From Diplosphaera chodatii (taxonomy: Eukaryota > Chlorophyta > Trebouxiophyceae > Prasiolales > Stichococcaceae), in the NCBI GenBank assembly GCA_032358165.1, contig JAALGY010000030.1, positions 1,302,001 through 1,366,000 on the forward strand: a stretch of 64,000 nucleotides of DNA, read 5' to 3'. Below, in pieces: positions 35,587 to 47,290 of this stretch. How positions within the stretch are numbered: position 1 is the stretch's first letter; each line of letters opens with the position of its first letter. Both the position numbers and the translations under genes were made by a program. The notes under the pieces were generated by a model. It did no database searches and was not told the DNA's origin. It saw only the letters and a program-made list of their open reading frames with translations.

Positions 35587-36166
35587 TCACACGCTGCTGT
35601 GCGGCCGCTCTTAACCTCGCAACTGCTTGCTTTCAGCAAAGCACAAGCGGCAAATGCGAGTCACTACCCCTGCTGTCGGCGATCTTCAGTGTGAACCAGC
35701 ATGCAGCGCTGGCATTGCAAGACACGGTTCAGACCATGTCAGTACTGTAGGTTTACGTTCTCAAAGCTGAGCACAGTCCGAGTTAGCACGATGGCTCGTT
35801 TGAGCATGCAACTTGGTATAATCCACGTGGCCACCGCTTGCCATACACAGTCCGGATGTAGAGTACCACGCGATCACCGACTGGCAGGTTCGCTGTGCAG
35901 GTCAGAGACCATATTGAGAGCCTTGAAAACGGCCCAGCACTGACCATCATGTGGACGCTAGCTGAGGTGCAGGGACACCAGCGGGACGCACGTGTGGGTG
36001 CTCAGGGATGCATGCCGGAGCTCCGAGACGAGGACCAGACACGAGCCGACAGAAGGCAGTCTTCTGCCGCATCGCACATGGAAAACGTACTGTAACTGCT
36101 GAACGTTCTTGCTGGACGCGTCATGTGACCAGACGTGCAAATCCCAGCACGGATCATCTGCACACC
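35587..36166. other. Divergent intergenic region (SPF27 / GH127)
   Basis: About 580 bases between opposite-strand starts, presumably containing both promoters. No repeat or gene recognised. Confidence 0.5.
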
Positions 36167-39100
36167 ATGCGTGTTTCGTCATGTGTGTTGCTCGTTGGGG
36201 TGGCATGCTCGCTGCTAGCAATAGCGGAGATTGCAGATGCTTCAGTCATCGCCGCGAAGATTGACGCCGCGGACGAGCGCTTCCTCAGTCCGTTCTCCTT
36301 TAGCAGCGTGCAGCTCGAGCCGGATTCTCCTGCTGGTCGTGCACAGGCATTGAATGCGGAGTATTTGCGCATGATCGATCCGGACTCGCTGCTTTGGACC
36401 TTTAGAGAGACTGCAGGGCTACCTCATCCAGCGGGCAAGCCATACTACGGCTCATGGGAGGATCCAGCAGTCGAGGTGCGCTGCTGCACCTGGCCGCTTG
36501 CATGTTTAGCCAAACTGCAATATAATGCAAGTTTGGCAGCACTCTCAGCACTTAAACTGCGAGTGATCGAAAGAGAACGACGGTTCAAAATCGATCCTGT
36601 GTTGCTGCTACAGGTTCGTGGACAGTTTGCAGGGCACTATTTATCCGCAACTGCAATCAGCACAGGTGAGCCCCAACTGCAGGAGCGTGCGCCCGGAGCC
36701 TAGTGCATCGATAGTGAGGTTTACATATTGTCAGATACATTTTCACTGGCAACTGGCACAGGTGACGAGGTGTTGCGCAACAATTCAGCATACCTAGTCA
36801 AGGAGCTGAAGAAGGTAGGTCTCGTGAACACAGCCATGTTGTGACAGGCTGCCATCTGAGCATGTGTATCATGCGTGCCATGACTTGCTCATGCACACGT
36901 CAGGTACAAGATGCTATTGGCACCGGGTACTTGTCCGCCTTTCCAGAGAGCCATTTCGACAGGCTGCAGTGCCTACAGCCAGTGTGGGCACCATATTATG
37001 TGGTGAGTCGCATGGCTCATTTGCAGACATGTGACTGCTGTGGACAACTGCACCGTGCTGTCAGCTGCCTTGGCAAGTGACGTGATGGGTATCAACACCC
37101 TGGACAGATCCACAAGATCATGGCGGGACTGCTGGACCAACACCTGCTGGCAGGCAATGACCTGGCATTGGCCATGGTGCTGGACATGGCTGACTGGGCC
37201 ATGGCGCGTGTTGATGTGAGTAGCAGTATGGTTGCCTGAATCAGCAGGTCCACTGCATGTCTTTAGTTTCTGTCGTCAAGCAGCAGATGCATGCACGCTC
37301 CCCGTCACTTCTCTCCGCCAACCTCGTCTACAGGCGGTCATCAACGTCAATGGCACTGCACGCTGGTGTGAGACACTGGAAACGGAGTGAGTTTCTGAAA
37401 CACCCCCAGTTGCAAGAGCTGGTGCAGACCACGTTTTGATGCTATGTCAGAGGTGATGTTCACTGCTCTCTTGTCAGCATGACATGCTCTTCTGCACAGG
37501 TTCGGGGGCATGCAGGAGGTGCTCACGAACCTGTACAAGCTCACCAGCAACACAGAGTACCTGCGGTGAGCTGCACACATCGCCCAAGCATCTACCCGAT
37601 TGATCATGAGCCCAAAGACTAAAGCGGGGGTGCATGCATGCAGGACGGCAGACCTGTTTGTCAAGCACACCTTCTTCGACCCCTTGGCAAAGGGTCAAGA
37701 TGTGTTGGAGGGCCGCCATGCAAACACGTGCGTGACTGTGCACTGCATTTGCCGGGGGATCAGCAAATTTGCACTCACTCTGCAAGTGCTGAGTTGTGTG
37801 CCCCCTTTGACAGGCACCTGGCCCAGGTCAATGGCTTTGCTGCTCGCTATGAGGGCACTGGTGACGCGAACAGCCTTGCAGCCACATCTGGCTTCTGGAC
37901 CCAGCTGACCGCCAGGCACAGCTACACAAGTGGTGGCAGCAATGACAACGAGTTTTGGGGCGCCCCAATGAGGCTGGGAGACACGTTCCAGAAGGCGAGT
38001 GTGCCTGAGCAAGGACTACAATGGGGTAACGTGAGCATGAGGGCAGCATGTCACTATGCACGCTCAGCCTGGCATGTTATGCGCAGCTCAGGGAATGACC
38101 AAGGTTTCACGTCCTGCACTGTGGTCCCTGTAGGACAAGGGCATCAACACGCAGGAATCCTGCACCACGTACAACGTGCTGAAGGTGACGCGCAGCCTCT
38201 TCCGCTGGACCAGCAGGAGCGAGTTCTCAGACTTCTACGAGCGCGCGCTCACCAATGGCATCCTAGGCATCGCTCGCATGCCGGCGCGTCAGACGGCACA
38301 CGAGACAGCCTTCATGGCTGAGGCGGAGCAACACTCGTGAGAATGGCTTGCCTGCAAGTGCTACAGCGCCATCATCCTCGTCAGGCTTGTGGCTGTTGTT
38401 GTGACATCATGATGTGAAGTTGTGACATCCTGATATGAACTCTCGGCTCCAATCGCTGCAGTACGCTCGATTGCAGGCATGCGGTGCTGGCCGACCCGCG
38501 GCTTGCCACGCTGCACAGACGGCACAGAGCCGGCAGCACGCGCCTCTCCAGGGTTGACACTGACGCCCCAGGACCAGGTAGAATGTTCCGGCCTATCGTT
38601 CAGCCCACCAGTGCTTCTGGCATCAGTGCTGGCAGCCCTTCTAGAACTGAAATTTACTCGCACACCCTCTGAACCTGTCTGTTTCAAGCAGGGGTGTACC
38701 TGTACCACATGCCAATGGGACGCTCGGGAGTGGCCAAGGCGGACAACTTCCATGGCTGGGGCCACCGCTTCAGCAGCTTCTGGTGCGGACAGCGAGCTGT
38801 GCTGAAAATGCCTTCCAGGTTCTGCTGTCATGTTATTCAGGAGCAAGCCACTCCTGAATTGCCTGATAACATTGCGGTGTGACGTAGGTGTTGCTATGGC
38901 ACAGCCGTAGAGAGCCTGGCCAAGCTTGCTGACTCCATCTTCTTCTGGAGGTGTGTCCAGAGGGATCTGCACAGGCAACAACTGTCAGCCATGTGTATCA
39001 TAATGTTCACAACGGCTTCATGCGCATATGTCTGTGTGCAGGCAGCATGCCAATGCCTTTGAAGAGGTCATAAAAGCAACTCCCAAGCGAGTGGCATCAC

Positions 39101-42100
39101 CTGCAGGCACCCCAAGGACGAGCTGCCTATGCTGTACATCAACCAGCTGCAGCCGTCAGCACTGCGTTGGGATGCCGTGGGTCTAAATGTCACGCTGCGC
39201 GCCTCGACCCTGAACGACGATGACTTTGCCACCATGTCGCTGCTCTTTTCTGTTGGCGGCGCAGCGGAGAGCTTTGCGTCCGGCGGCAAGTCTGTCACCG
39301 TCAACCTCAAGGTTTGCAACCTCAAGCAAGTGCCAGCCTCAGATGCCTGCTCCTCCCATAGATCCAGCTGTGGTGAAGGAGTGTTGGGCAACCCTTTCCT
39401 GGTGCCCTGCAGGTCCGTGTGCCAGAGTGGACTGAGGTGAGTGGCATGCAGGTTTCGCTTGATGGCAAGCCCGTCACCTGCAGCTTTGCAGCAGACGATG
39501 CTATGGGCTACTGCTCCATTGTCCGTTCGTTCAGAATAGGTGATATGCTGGTCATTCGTCATGCCTGATGCCGATACAGCACAGCAGCGGAGGCACGTCC
39601 CACAGGGTGTAGCCAAAGCACTCCAGGCTGACCTCATGTCTGCAGGCCAGAGCCTGGACATCAAGCTGCCCATGCGGCCACGTCTGGAGACGCTGCAGGT
39701 GCTGCCACTTTGCGTCCTGCTGCTGACTAGATGTCACAGCGCACCTAGCATGTGGCTTATGGTCTCCCACCACCGATGTGCTGCTCTGTGCGCAGGACGA
39801 CCGGTCAGTGTTCCAGACCTTCAAGTCGCTGCTCATCGGGCCACATGTGTATGCGGCTCTGACACACGGCCCTCGCATCATCGTCGCTGACCCAACAAAG
39901 GTCGCATCCATGGTGACGCCGCTCACCTCCGAAGGCACGCTCTTTCCAACTGCTGCTGATGCAAAGCGCACGACCCATACACAGCTGAGGGCCAGCGGTG
40001 CTAAGCAGCGAGCGAGAACGCTTTGCCCTTCTGATCATCTTGAGTCTTGCAAGGCTACATGAGAAGCTGGTTGCTCTGGTGCGCAGGCCACCTGTCCCTG
40101 GCACCGTCTTGGGCGCCACCCGGCGTGTTCCTGCGCCACGACAAGGGCAGCCTGTACACCTCGCACATCGAGGATGGGGGTGATGCCCTGGATGCCACCT
40201 TCCGCCTCGTGCCCGGCCTGTCCTCTGCCATCAATGGGTGCGAAATGGGCCTGCCAAGCATTCTCAGTCCCCGCGAAGCCTCAGTTTACGCGGTGCATAC
40301 CATGCAGACGCTTGCCCGGCACAAGGTGTTTGCGTGTAACCTGCAATCCGTTTCATCATCCACAGCTGCACCCACTTGAGCAGAGCTTAGATGTCTGCCC
40401 TGTGCCACACTCACCTGCGCACTTGTGACCTCGGCAGATCACATCAGCAGCCAATCCACTTGCACACGCTGCAACAGTGGCTACGCCACAGCTCAACAGA
40501 TCCCCCTGCCAAGACGGTTTCCCTGGAGGCGGTCGGCAGCCCTGGCAGCTTTGTGGGCATCCAACCAGTCACAGGATGGATCAACTGGTTAAACAGGGTG
40601 CAGGTGAACCTTGCACAATACGCTGATGTCGAGCGCAGGCTGGTAGCTGGTGTCGAACTGCAAGCTTGTACACCATGCCCACTCTGAGCACCGCCACAAG
40701 CAGGGTAAGACCAGCAGGCGCTGCATCCTTCTCACTTGATGCAGTCCCATGTGCTGTGCAGGCGCAGGCGGTTGTGACACCAAACCCGGCTCACAAGGAC
40801 AAGGAACGCCGAAAGCACACATTCCTGCTGCGGCGGGGGTTGTCAGTTCAGGAAAATGGCTTCTCGCTCGAGTCAGCGTACACTCCTGGCAAGTTTCTGG
40901 TGTCAGGCATCCCCGACGGCATGCAGTGCTTTGCATCGGAGGATGACTGTGCAAGCGGTGAGCGCTTGTACCAGGCTTCGGTGCTTGCTTGTGTTGATGG
41001 TGTTGCAGCTGCAATGAGCCATGCTGCGGGTGACTCTGCTGACGAGGCTTCTGCACCTTGTGTACACAGGGACGGACAGATGCACGGCATCCTGCGGCAG
41101 GTGCATCTAGGGCTGACACGTGCTGAGACATCGCGCACTCAGTTGCATCACAGATACCCTCCTCTGTCCGAGAACATGCAAACACTGCCATGGACACACC
41201 ACTGATAGTCCGCTTGCAGGTGGGACTCGCGCTACAACAGGCTGCAGATACGAAAACCACCAGCTGCAGGCAGTGGGGCAGCAATGACATTCGCGGAGTC
41301 TGCAACATTTCACATGACGACTGCTCAGGGCCGTCTGCCAGAGGTGCGTGGGCTGTTGCAGATGACGCAGACGACGTTGTTTGATGTCGTGACGATGTTG
41401 CCGTCAGTGACCTGCCTTCAAAACATGGTTGTGTTATTGATGGCATCATCAAATTGCAGCTGGCATGCGTCTGGAAGTTGATCTGCTGTGTGCCGGGTAC
41501 GCAGGGCAGCAAGATGTTGCGAAGCGAGCAGCAATCATATGTGATCTCACCGCTGTCCAGCATTGTTGACGAGCGCTACACGGTAAACCCATCTGCCAAT
41601 AGATGCCTGACCTTGAAGCTTTGCATGCCATGTGTCAATGCGCACGGTCTCCAACCTGCCATTGGTGCACACATGCGCCAATGTTATCAAGGGAAACATG
41701 AACAAGCGTTGCTGCCTTAACAGGCGTACTTTGAATGGGTTGACCCGCACAACAAGGGCCAGCGCACATACCTGGGACGGTGTTGGAATCTGTTGTGGCA
41801 TGCGTTGATCGTCTTCGGCAGCTTGAAGCTCTTCAGCAAGTGCATGGCAGCATGTAGGAAGGGCAGCAAGAGGCGCAGCACTGCAGCACAGCCAGCGGCA
41901 CAGCCAGCGGCCTTGACTCGTGGCAGCAGCCAGCAGCCCCTGCTGAGCGGGCGGAGCTTTCTACTGGAGGGCGTCACCTGGACGGCATTCCAGGACACTT
42001 CTCGCACCGAGACCTACTACTACAACAACTTGACCGGCCTGTCGCAGTGGGAGGACCCGCGGGCTGCTGCCACAGCATTCGAGGACACCGCCAGCCCCCA

Positions 42101-42655
42101 GGTTCTCCACTCTCCGTCGAAGTTCATGCATCGCAGGGAGCCTCAGCGAGACCGTGTCCTGGCTACGAAGTTGGGCTGCAGTCCCCGGCAGCCCCGGCAG
42201 CTGATGCCGCTGCTGTTGCCGTGCAGCATGAGGCGCCGGCCGTCCAGCAGGATCAAGACAGTGCACCTGAGGAGCTGGCGTCCGAGGGCGCAGCCCCTCC
42301 CTCGTCCAGCACAAGCGGGTCAGAGCTGACCGGCAGCACTGCATGGGAGGCTGCGCAAGGCACAGAGTCATGTGGACGCCCAGCGGACGGCGACTGTTCG
42401 ACGGCTCCCGCGTCGCAGCTACACCAAGCTGATACACCAGGTTTGGTTTGCCCCCTTGAGTTGAGCATTCTCAAACAACATCCAAAGCATCCCTTGTCAC
42501 ATGCACGAACCCTGTTGCAGCAGTCAGTGCAGCACTTTGGAGGGTTCTTGCCCCGACAACGTGGCTCACTTGCTACTGCAGGTGGGAAGCCACAGACGCC
42601 CACTTCATCTGATGACGATGAAGATGGCTACTCTATGGTGAAGAAGACCAACTGA
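36167..42655 (+). CDS. GH127 (DUF1680) beta-L-arabinofuranosidase-like protein with AbfB region, hydrophobic helix and WW domain
   Basis: Predicted secreted glycoside hydrolase acting on arabinose-containing glycans. ATG at 36167 gives a signal peptide (VSSCVLLVGVACSLLAIA). GH127 motifs follow in order: GHYLSATA, WAPYYVIHKIMAGLLDQH, GGMQEVLTNLYKLT, NTQESCTTYNVLKVTRSLF, and SSFW joined across intron 38783-38887 to CCYGTAVESLAKLADSIFF. The Glu/Cys of ESCTTYN and the Cys pair of CCYGT are the residues known for the zinc and nucleophile site in characterised members. Then PMLYINQLQPS, LKVRVPEW, and AbfB-like repeats: APPGVFLRHDKGSLYTSHI, SLEAVGSPGSFVGIQP, FSLESAYTPGKFL. The core ends PLSSIVDERYT spliced to AYFEWVDPHNKGQ. 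Unusually it continues: LLWHALIVFGSLKLF, a basic stretch, then a WW domain (VTWTAFQD, TYYYNNLTGLSQWEDP) and an acidic tail ending DGYSMVKKTN. Confidence 0.85.
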
Positions 42656-43240
42656 TGCACACTGCCAATAGCTTGGCGCGTCATCTGCCACTGGCTTCTG
42701 CCACAATGTACTGCCAGAGTGTACCAGGGAAGGCTGTCTTGCGCCATGCGACCTGGCCCAGGGGAGGTCTAGGATAGGACTGTGTGTCAGTGCATCATAA
42801 TATCCACAGTGTATACTACTGTGAATATAGCAGGGACGCCAGGGTGTTTTCTAGGTCATGGCGGTGCTGTACACTTTATCAGAATGCTCACCATATTTGT
42901 ACCAGTGTATGCTGTGTATTAGCTTGGACCGTGTTTCTGATGTCATCACTAAGCAGTCAATGATCACCATGTGCAAAGTAGAGTCGTTTACCCAGCTGCT
43001 GCGCTGCTGCACCTGACACACCTGACATCATCGTCTCACAGGTCAAAGGACTTCCGTAGACAGAAGTATCAGCTTGTGTCCTTGACATGAGAAGTATACG
43101 CAAACATGACCACATCCACACCCAGTCCTGACGACAGCAGCCTGCTGCTGCTGTCCACCAGCCAGAGTGCTCGGACGAGGTGTTTGTGCCGGGCTCTAGC
43201 AGCCTGACGCAGCGTGCGCTGACCTGCCATCCAGATAGCC
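42656..43240. other. Convergent intergenic region with a hairpin
   Basis: About 585 bases between the GH127 and calcineurin-B-like stops. At 42800-42828 ATATCCACAGT and ACTGTGAATAT can pair with one mismatch around a 7-nt loop, probably in the GH127 3' UTR. No gene seen. Confidence 0.5.
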
Positions 43241-44315
43241 TCAGTGCACAGGCACCGCGGCTGCCGGCTGCGAGGCAGCCAGCACCAGGTCCCGGAACTC
43301 GGGCGGCGCCAGGCCGCCGTCGCCATCGGCATCATGCGCTGCCATGCTGTGTCGCACTGCTGCCTGCAGCTGTGTGTCGGTCATGCCGTGCGCAGTGGTG
43401 TGCGCCAGCACCTGCAGAGGCGAAACCCCCCGTTGCATGCGTATCTGCGTACTTGCGCCATCGTGGCGGGACAATCAGAGTCATGTTGAACCATGCAAGC
43501 AGCTGCGGCCAGGGCTATCAACTCACAGTGGCCATCTCCTCACTGCTGACCAGGCCATCACCATCCAGGTCGTACAGCTTGAAGGCCACTGCACATGAAC
43601 AGCAAGGGTGACGTGGTGCACTGCCAGGCAGGCACAGAAATACCCTGAAGCTGCATGCACGCCAGTGACGCATCCTGCGGTGTTGCGTGCTCACATGCCA
43701 GGCGCTCCTGTGGGTTGCCACTGGCCAGCTTGCGGATGGCGCACAGCGCTGACAGGAACTCCTCGTGCAGAATCACGCCGTCACCATCGCCATCGTGCAG
43801 CTCTAGCAACCGCTGCATGCACAACCAGCAATGGGTTCGATCGATGAAGCCGTGCAATTGTCATGCAGGCAGCAGCATGTTGCAAAACCTACGTGCCCGG
43901 CGCACGTGTGCTCCAAGTCAGCTGCGATTGTCACGGCACGCAGCACATGTCAAATGTGTCAAGAAGAGGACACATGCTGCACGATGTCTTTGAGCACCCT
44001 TGCTCTGCAGAGCATGTCATCACGGAGCACTTGCCCGACGCAGGGCTGCACCTGGATGAAGAAATTGCCGCTGAGGTCCGGCACCTTGCAGAGCTCCTGG
44101 ATTGCAATGCGGTCCTGCCCATTGCTCAGACGGCTGAACCTGCAGCGAGTTCGCAGCGTTGGTGGTCCATGCTGTGCACGTGACAGGGGTGCAGTGTATG
44201 ACAAACCGCATGGGTTTCTAATGTTTCACGCCCACCTCCTCTGAAACCTGTCGAGCTCCTTGCGGGAAATGTGGTTGCCGTTGTGGCTGTCAGACTTTCC
44301 GCTCACATTCCCCAT
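43241..44315 (-). CDS. Calcineurin B-like EF-hand protein, N-myristoylated type
   Basis: Looks like the regulatory B subunit of calcineurin or a close CBL/CIB relative, acting in calcium signalling at membranes. The ATG at 44315 gives MGNVSGKSDSHNGNH, an N-myristoylation context. Then ISRKELDRFQRR splices to FSRLSNGQDRIAIQEL. EF-hand 1 is degenerate (no Asp pair in SNGQDRIAIQEL). EF-hand 2 (DGDGDGVILHEE), EF-hand 3 (DLDGDGLVSSEE) and EF-hand 4 (DADGDGGLAPPE) keep all calcium ligands. Linkers HTTAHGMTDTQLQAAVRHSM and LASGNPQERLA match calcineurin B positions. Length, about 170 residues, fits. TGA at 43241. It diverges from the Mpv17 gene across about 840 bases. Confidence 0.85.
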
Positions 44316-45153
44316 GACGCCGGACCAAGGCCTGCGGTCTCGAAGACAGCCAAACGGCCACTCACTGGCCTGCAGACCAGAGCGCTTCACAATGCTGATA
44401 TGAGAATGTTGCTGCTACTGCCATTGCGTGACACCAGAGATCGAAGGCTAACGCATGATTGATTCACGCTGTACGGCCCGTGAAGATGGATAGCCTGCAA
44501 ACAAGTCGCAGCAAGCTGCAGGGATGGAGGTAGCACCTGGGACCTGATGACTCAAGCACCAAAGTCGACTCGCATGAACCGATCTCCGTGTGGACTTCAG
44601 CCGAGGCAAGGTCTCGATGAACGGTTTGCGATGCAATAGGTATGCAACTGTGGGGCCACTTCCTCGACAGCTGCACCTGCTTGTTTGACCATTGAACCGA
44701 CACGCACGTGACCACTGTCAAAGCAAAGTTTCTGGTGGTGCCATGCCTAATTTCGGACTTCCTGACATCCTAAAGTTGCGTTCGGGTTCAGTGGAAGTGT
44801 TGCATCCTTCTGGGGCATTTGCTTGATCCGATAGTCGACCTCTCTGATTTGAAGCACCTGCGGATTTAGGTCGATTCCGCTCCGACCACTGGCAGCGCCC
44901 CATATGCGCAGCCGATAGGCTTGTTGGCGACTCTCCTCCTCACACTGAGGGGTCCGTCAAGCAGGATATAGGAGCTTGATCAATTGCACCATGTTTCTGC
45001 CGCCTCAGCCAGCCAACTTAGACTGCAGGCATCGGCTAGCAGCTCGCAGTAACCAAGTGGAGGAACACTGCCTCTCCATATCAGCCTGATTCGCCGGCGC
45101 AATTCACCAGGGCAGCAGCATCTGGTGCCTGCACTGCCGCGTGGCGGCGTGCG
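44316..45153. other. Divergent intergenic region (calcineurin B-like / Mpv17)
   Basis: About 840 bases between opposite-strand starts, including leaders and probable promoters. ORFs here lack family motifs. Confidence 0.45.
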
Positions 45154-46477
45154 ATGCAGCTGGCGCGGAACGCGTGGGTGGCATACGAGAAGGTCTTGCA
45201 TCGCTTCCCAATAAGGACGCAGGCCGTTACTACAGGCGTTCTATGGTGAGTGCTGCCGGACCCCACGCACGTATCTGCAGCATCTGAAACCGCATGCAGC
45301 TTCACAAGCGACCGGACAGCTCTGTGCATGATGGCATAACTTCTCATCTCCTGGTCATGTGCAGGACACTTGGGGACGTGCTTGCGCAGACGCAGGTTGA
45401 GAAAAAACCGGTAGGTATTTGAACAATTGACAACCACAGATGGTGCCCTGCGCACTTTCAATGTAGCATGGCTGCTGACCACAGCTTCAGGATATCACGC
45501 AGGAGCTGAACAAACGGCGTGTGTTAGCGACAGCTGCGTATGCGACAGCAGTGGTCGGGCCCATTGGCCACGGCTGGTATTCAGGGTTGGACGTCTTTGC
45601 GCGACGATACTTTGTGCCAGGCACCCTGGCCTTTGTGGCTGCCAAGGTGGGCATCGTGCCCAAACATCATGAGCAGTAGCCTGTAGCACCTCTGCTACAG
45701 TGCAGCACAGGGAACGAGTTCAAAGGTGGTCGATGCACAGGTTCATGATCTTCAGTGAAACGATACAGGTGGCACTCGACGAAGTCATCTTCACGCCAGT
45801 GCACATTGCAGCCTTCTTTTCATTCCTGACAGCAGCCGAGGGTGGCAATTGGGAGGTGTGTGCTTGCCTCCACACGAAACAACTGTTGCTGCTCTGTAGG
45901 GACAACCTCGTCTGCGGAAGGCAGGCAGCGTGAGTGTTTGTCGCTGATGCGGGCCTCTACAAATGCAGGACATAAAGGAGAAGTTGCGGAAAGACTATAT
46001 CTCGACACTCACGACAGAGCTCATCATCTGGCCAGGCTATCAGGCACGGACACAAGGATTGTTGACGCTGTCTCTCTGCATCATTGCTTGGAACTGCCAG
46101 AGCCGCTGATCTGCGACATGGAGCTGGCGGCTCTGTCACAGGCGGCAGTCAGATTGGGCTATGCGCGCAGGGGCTCAATTTTTGGAAGGTGCCGCTCCAA
46201 CACCAGCTACTGGTGGCAAATGCCGCCACCGTGGCAGACTCGACCTTCCTGTGCTGGTGGGCCTGCAGAACTTCATGCGAACGCTGTGCAGTCACCACAC
46301 GCAGGGCCACTGCCACTCATCACCGGTGCGTCATACTGCAGGGCAAGGAGTCAGGACAATTGGTTGGAATCCATTTGGCCATCAGCTGCTGCAGCAGCGG
46401 CAGATGTGGAGAAGGCAGGCAGCAGAACACACGGTAAGCTCTTAGCAGCGGCAGCAGCAGAGGAGGAGGAGTCATAA
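45154..46477 (+). CDS. Mpv17/PMP22 family membrane protein
   Basis: Four-span membrane protein of peroxisomes, mitochondria or plastids; the family is thought to form channels, and the organelle here is not shown by the sequence. ATG at 45154 gives MQLARNAWVAYEKVLHRFP and RTQAVTTG, matching the WxxYxxxLxxxPxxTxxxT start. Exons continue with TLGDVLAQTQVE, VGPIGHGWYSGLDVFARRYF, VALDEVIFTPVHIAAFFSFL, and EKLRKDYISTLTTELIIWP, the conserved WP motif. Then LNFWKVPLQHQLLVANAATV and DSTFLCW; using a GTGGGC donor and a CTGCAG acceptor near 46342 the frame runs on to ARSQDNWLESIW. The protein ends in an Ala/Glu-rich tail (AAAAAEEEES) that most members lack. TAA at 46477. Confidence 0.85.
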
Positions 46478-46914
46478 CAGCAGGCGTAGGTGGTGCCTCT
46501 ACCTGCCAGAACATAGGTCTAGCTAGTTACTGTAGTACGCGAGTGTGTGGGGAGCACAAAGGGGCCGTGAAACAACCGCGAATGGCGCTTGATGGTGGCC
46601 CCATGCGTATACGAGTTGCAACAATCTCGGGTTACAAACAGGCGTATTGTTAATTTCCCAATCAGTGGTTTGGACCGCCTCACTGCTCACCCTTTTCGTG
46701 GGAACGTCCCCTATCATCGACCCCCCTCGGTCACGACTCGATCTGACCTCTGAAACCCCCTTTTGTGTCGTCCCATTCTTGCAGCCCCCTTTTGTGTTTG
46801 ACCATCTGAACCCCCTTTTGTGTTGTGTTGACTGAAGCCCCTTTTGTGTTGTCCCATTCCTGCAGCCCCCTTTTGTGTTGTCCCATCTGCCGCCCCTTTT
46901 TAGTTTGGCCCCCC

Positions 46915-47290
46915 TTTAGGGGCCAAACTCTTTGCGTTCACCGCTGAGAGCGAGAGTAAACCCTAGAGCCACTATTTCCGGGAAGGCTGATGATGCCGTC
47001 CCGCTCTCAGCGCTGTCCGCCTGTGGCCCGAAATCACCTCGCCTATCCTTTGCGTTGTTCATGTTGGCGTCGCCGTGCAACGGGCTGGTCGCGCCGCGCA
47101 GCGAGCGGAATTTGGTTTGCGAATGGTTATGCCCTCTTAACTCAGGGGCAGAAGTTAAATGCGTTTCGATGACGGGGAGAAATGGCGATGCCTTTCGGAG
47201 TGCAGGCCTCCGGTTTCCTTCTATGCCGGTGGGGGACAAACTCGCGTCTCGCCCATGCGAACGCCAATTGTTGTGGACTGACGACCTGGT
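46915..47290. other. Unique island inside array B
   Basis: About 375 bases without the module, beginning GGGCCAAACTCTTTGCG. A 142-codon frame (46932-47360) crosses it but runs into the repeat and has no known motif. It may be the remains of the element's original interior; I cannot name it. Confidence 0.4.

Noticed and set aside
46960..46975. Telomere-like word TAAACCCTAG.
   Set aside because: A single copy with no tandem repetition; not a telomere or interstitial telomeric array.
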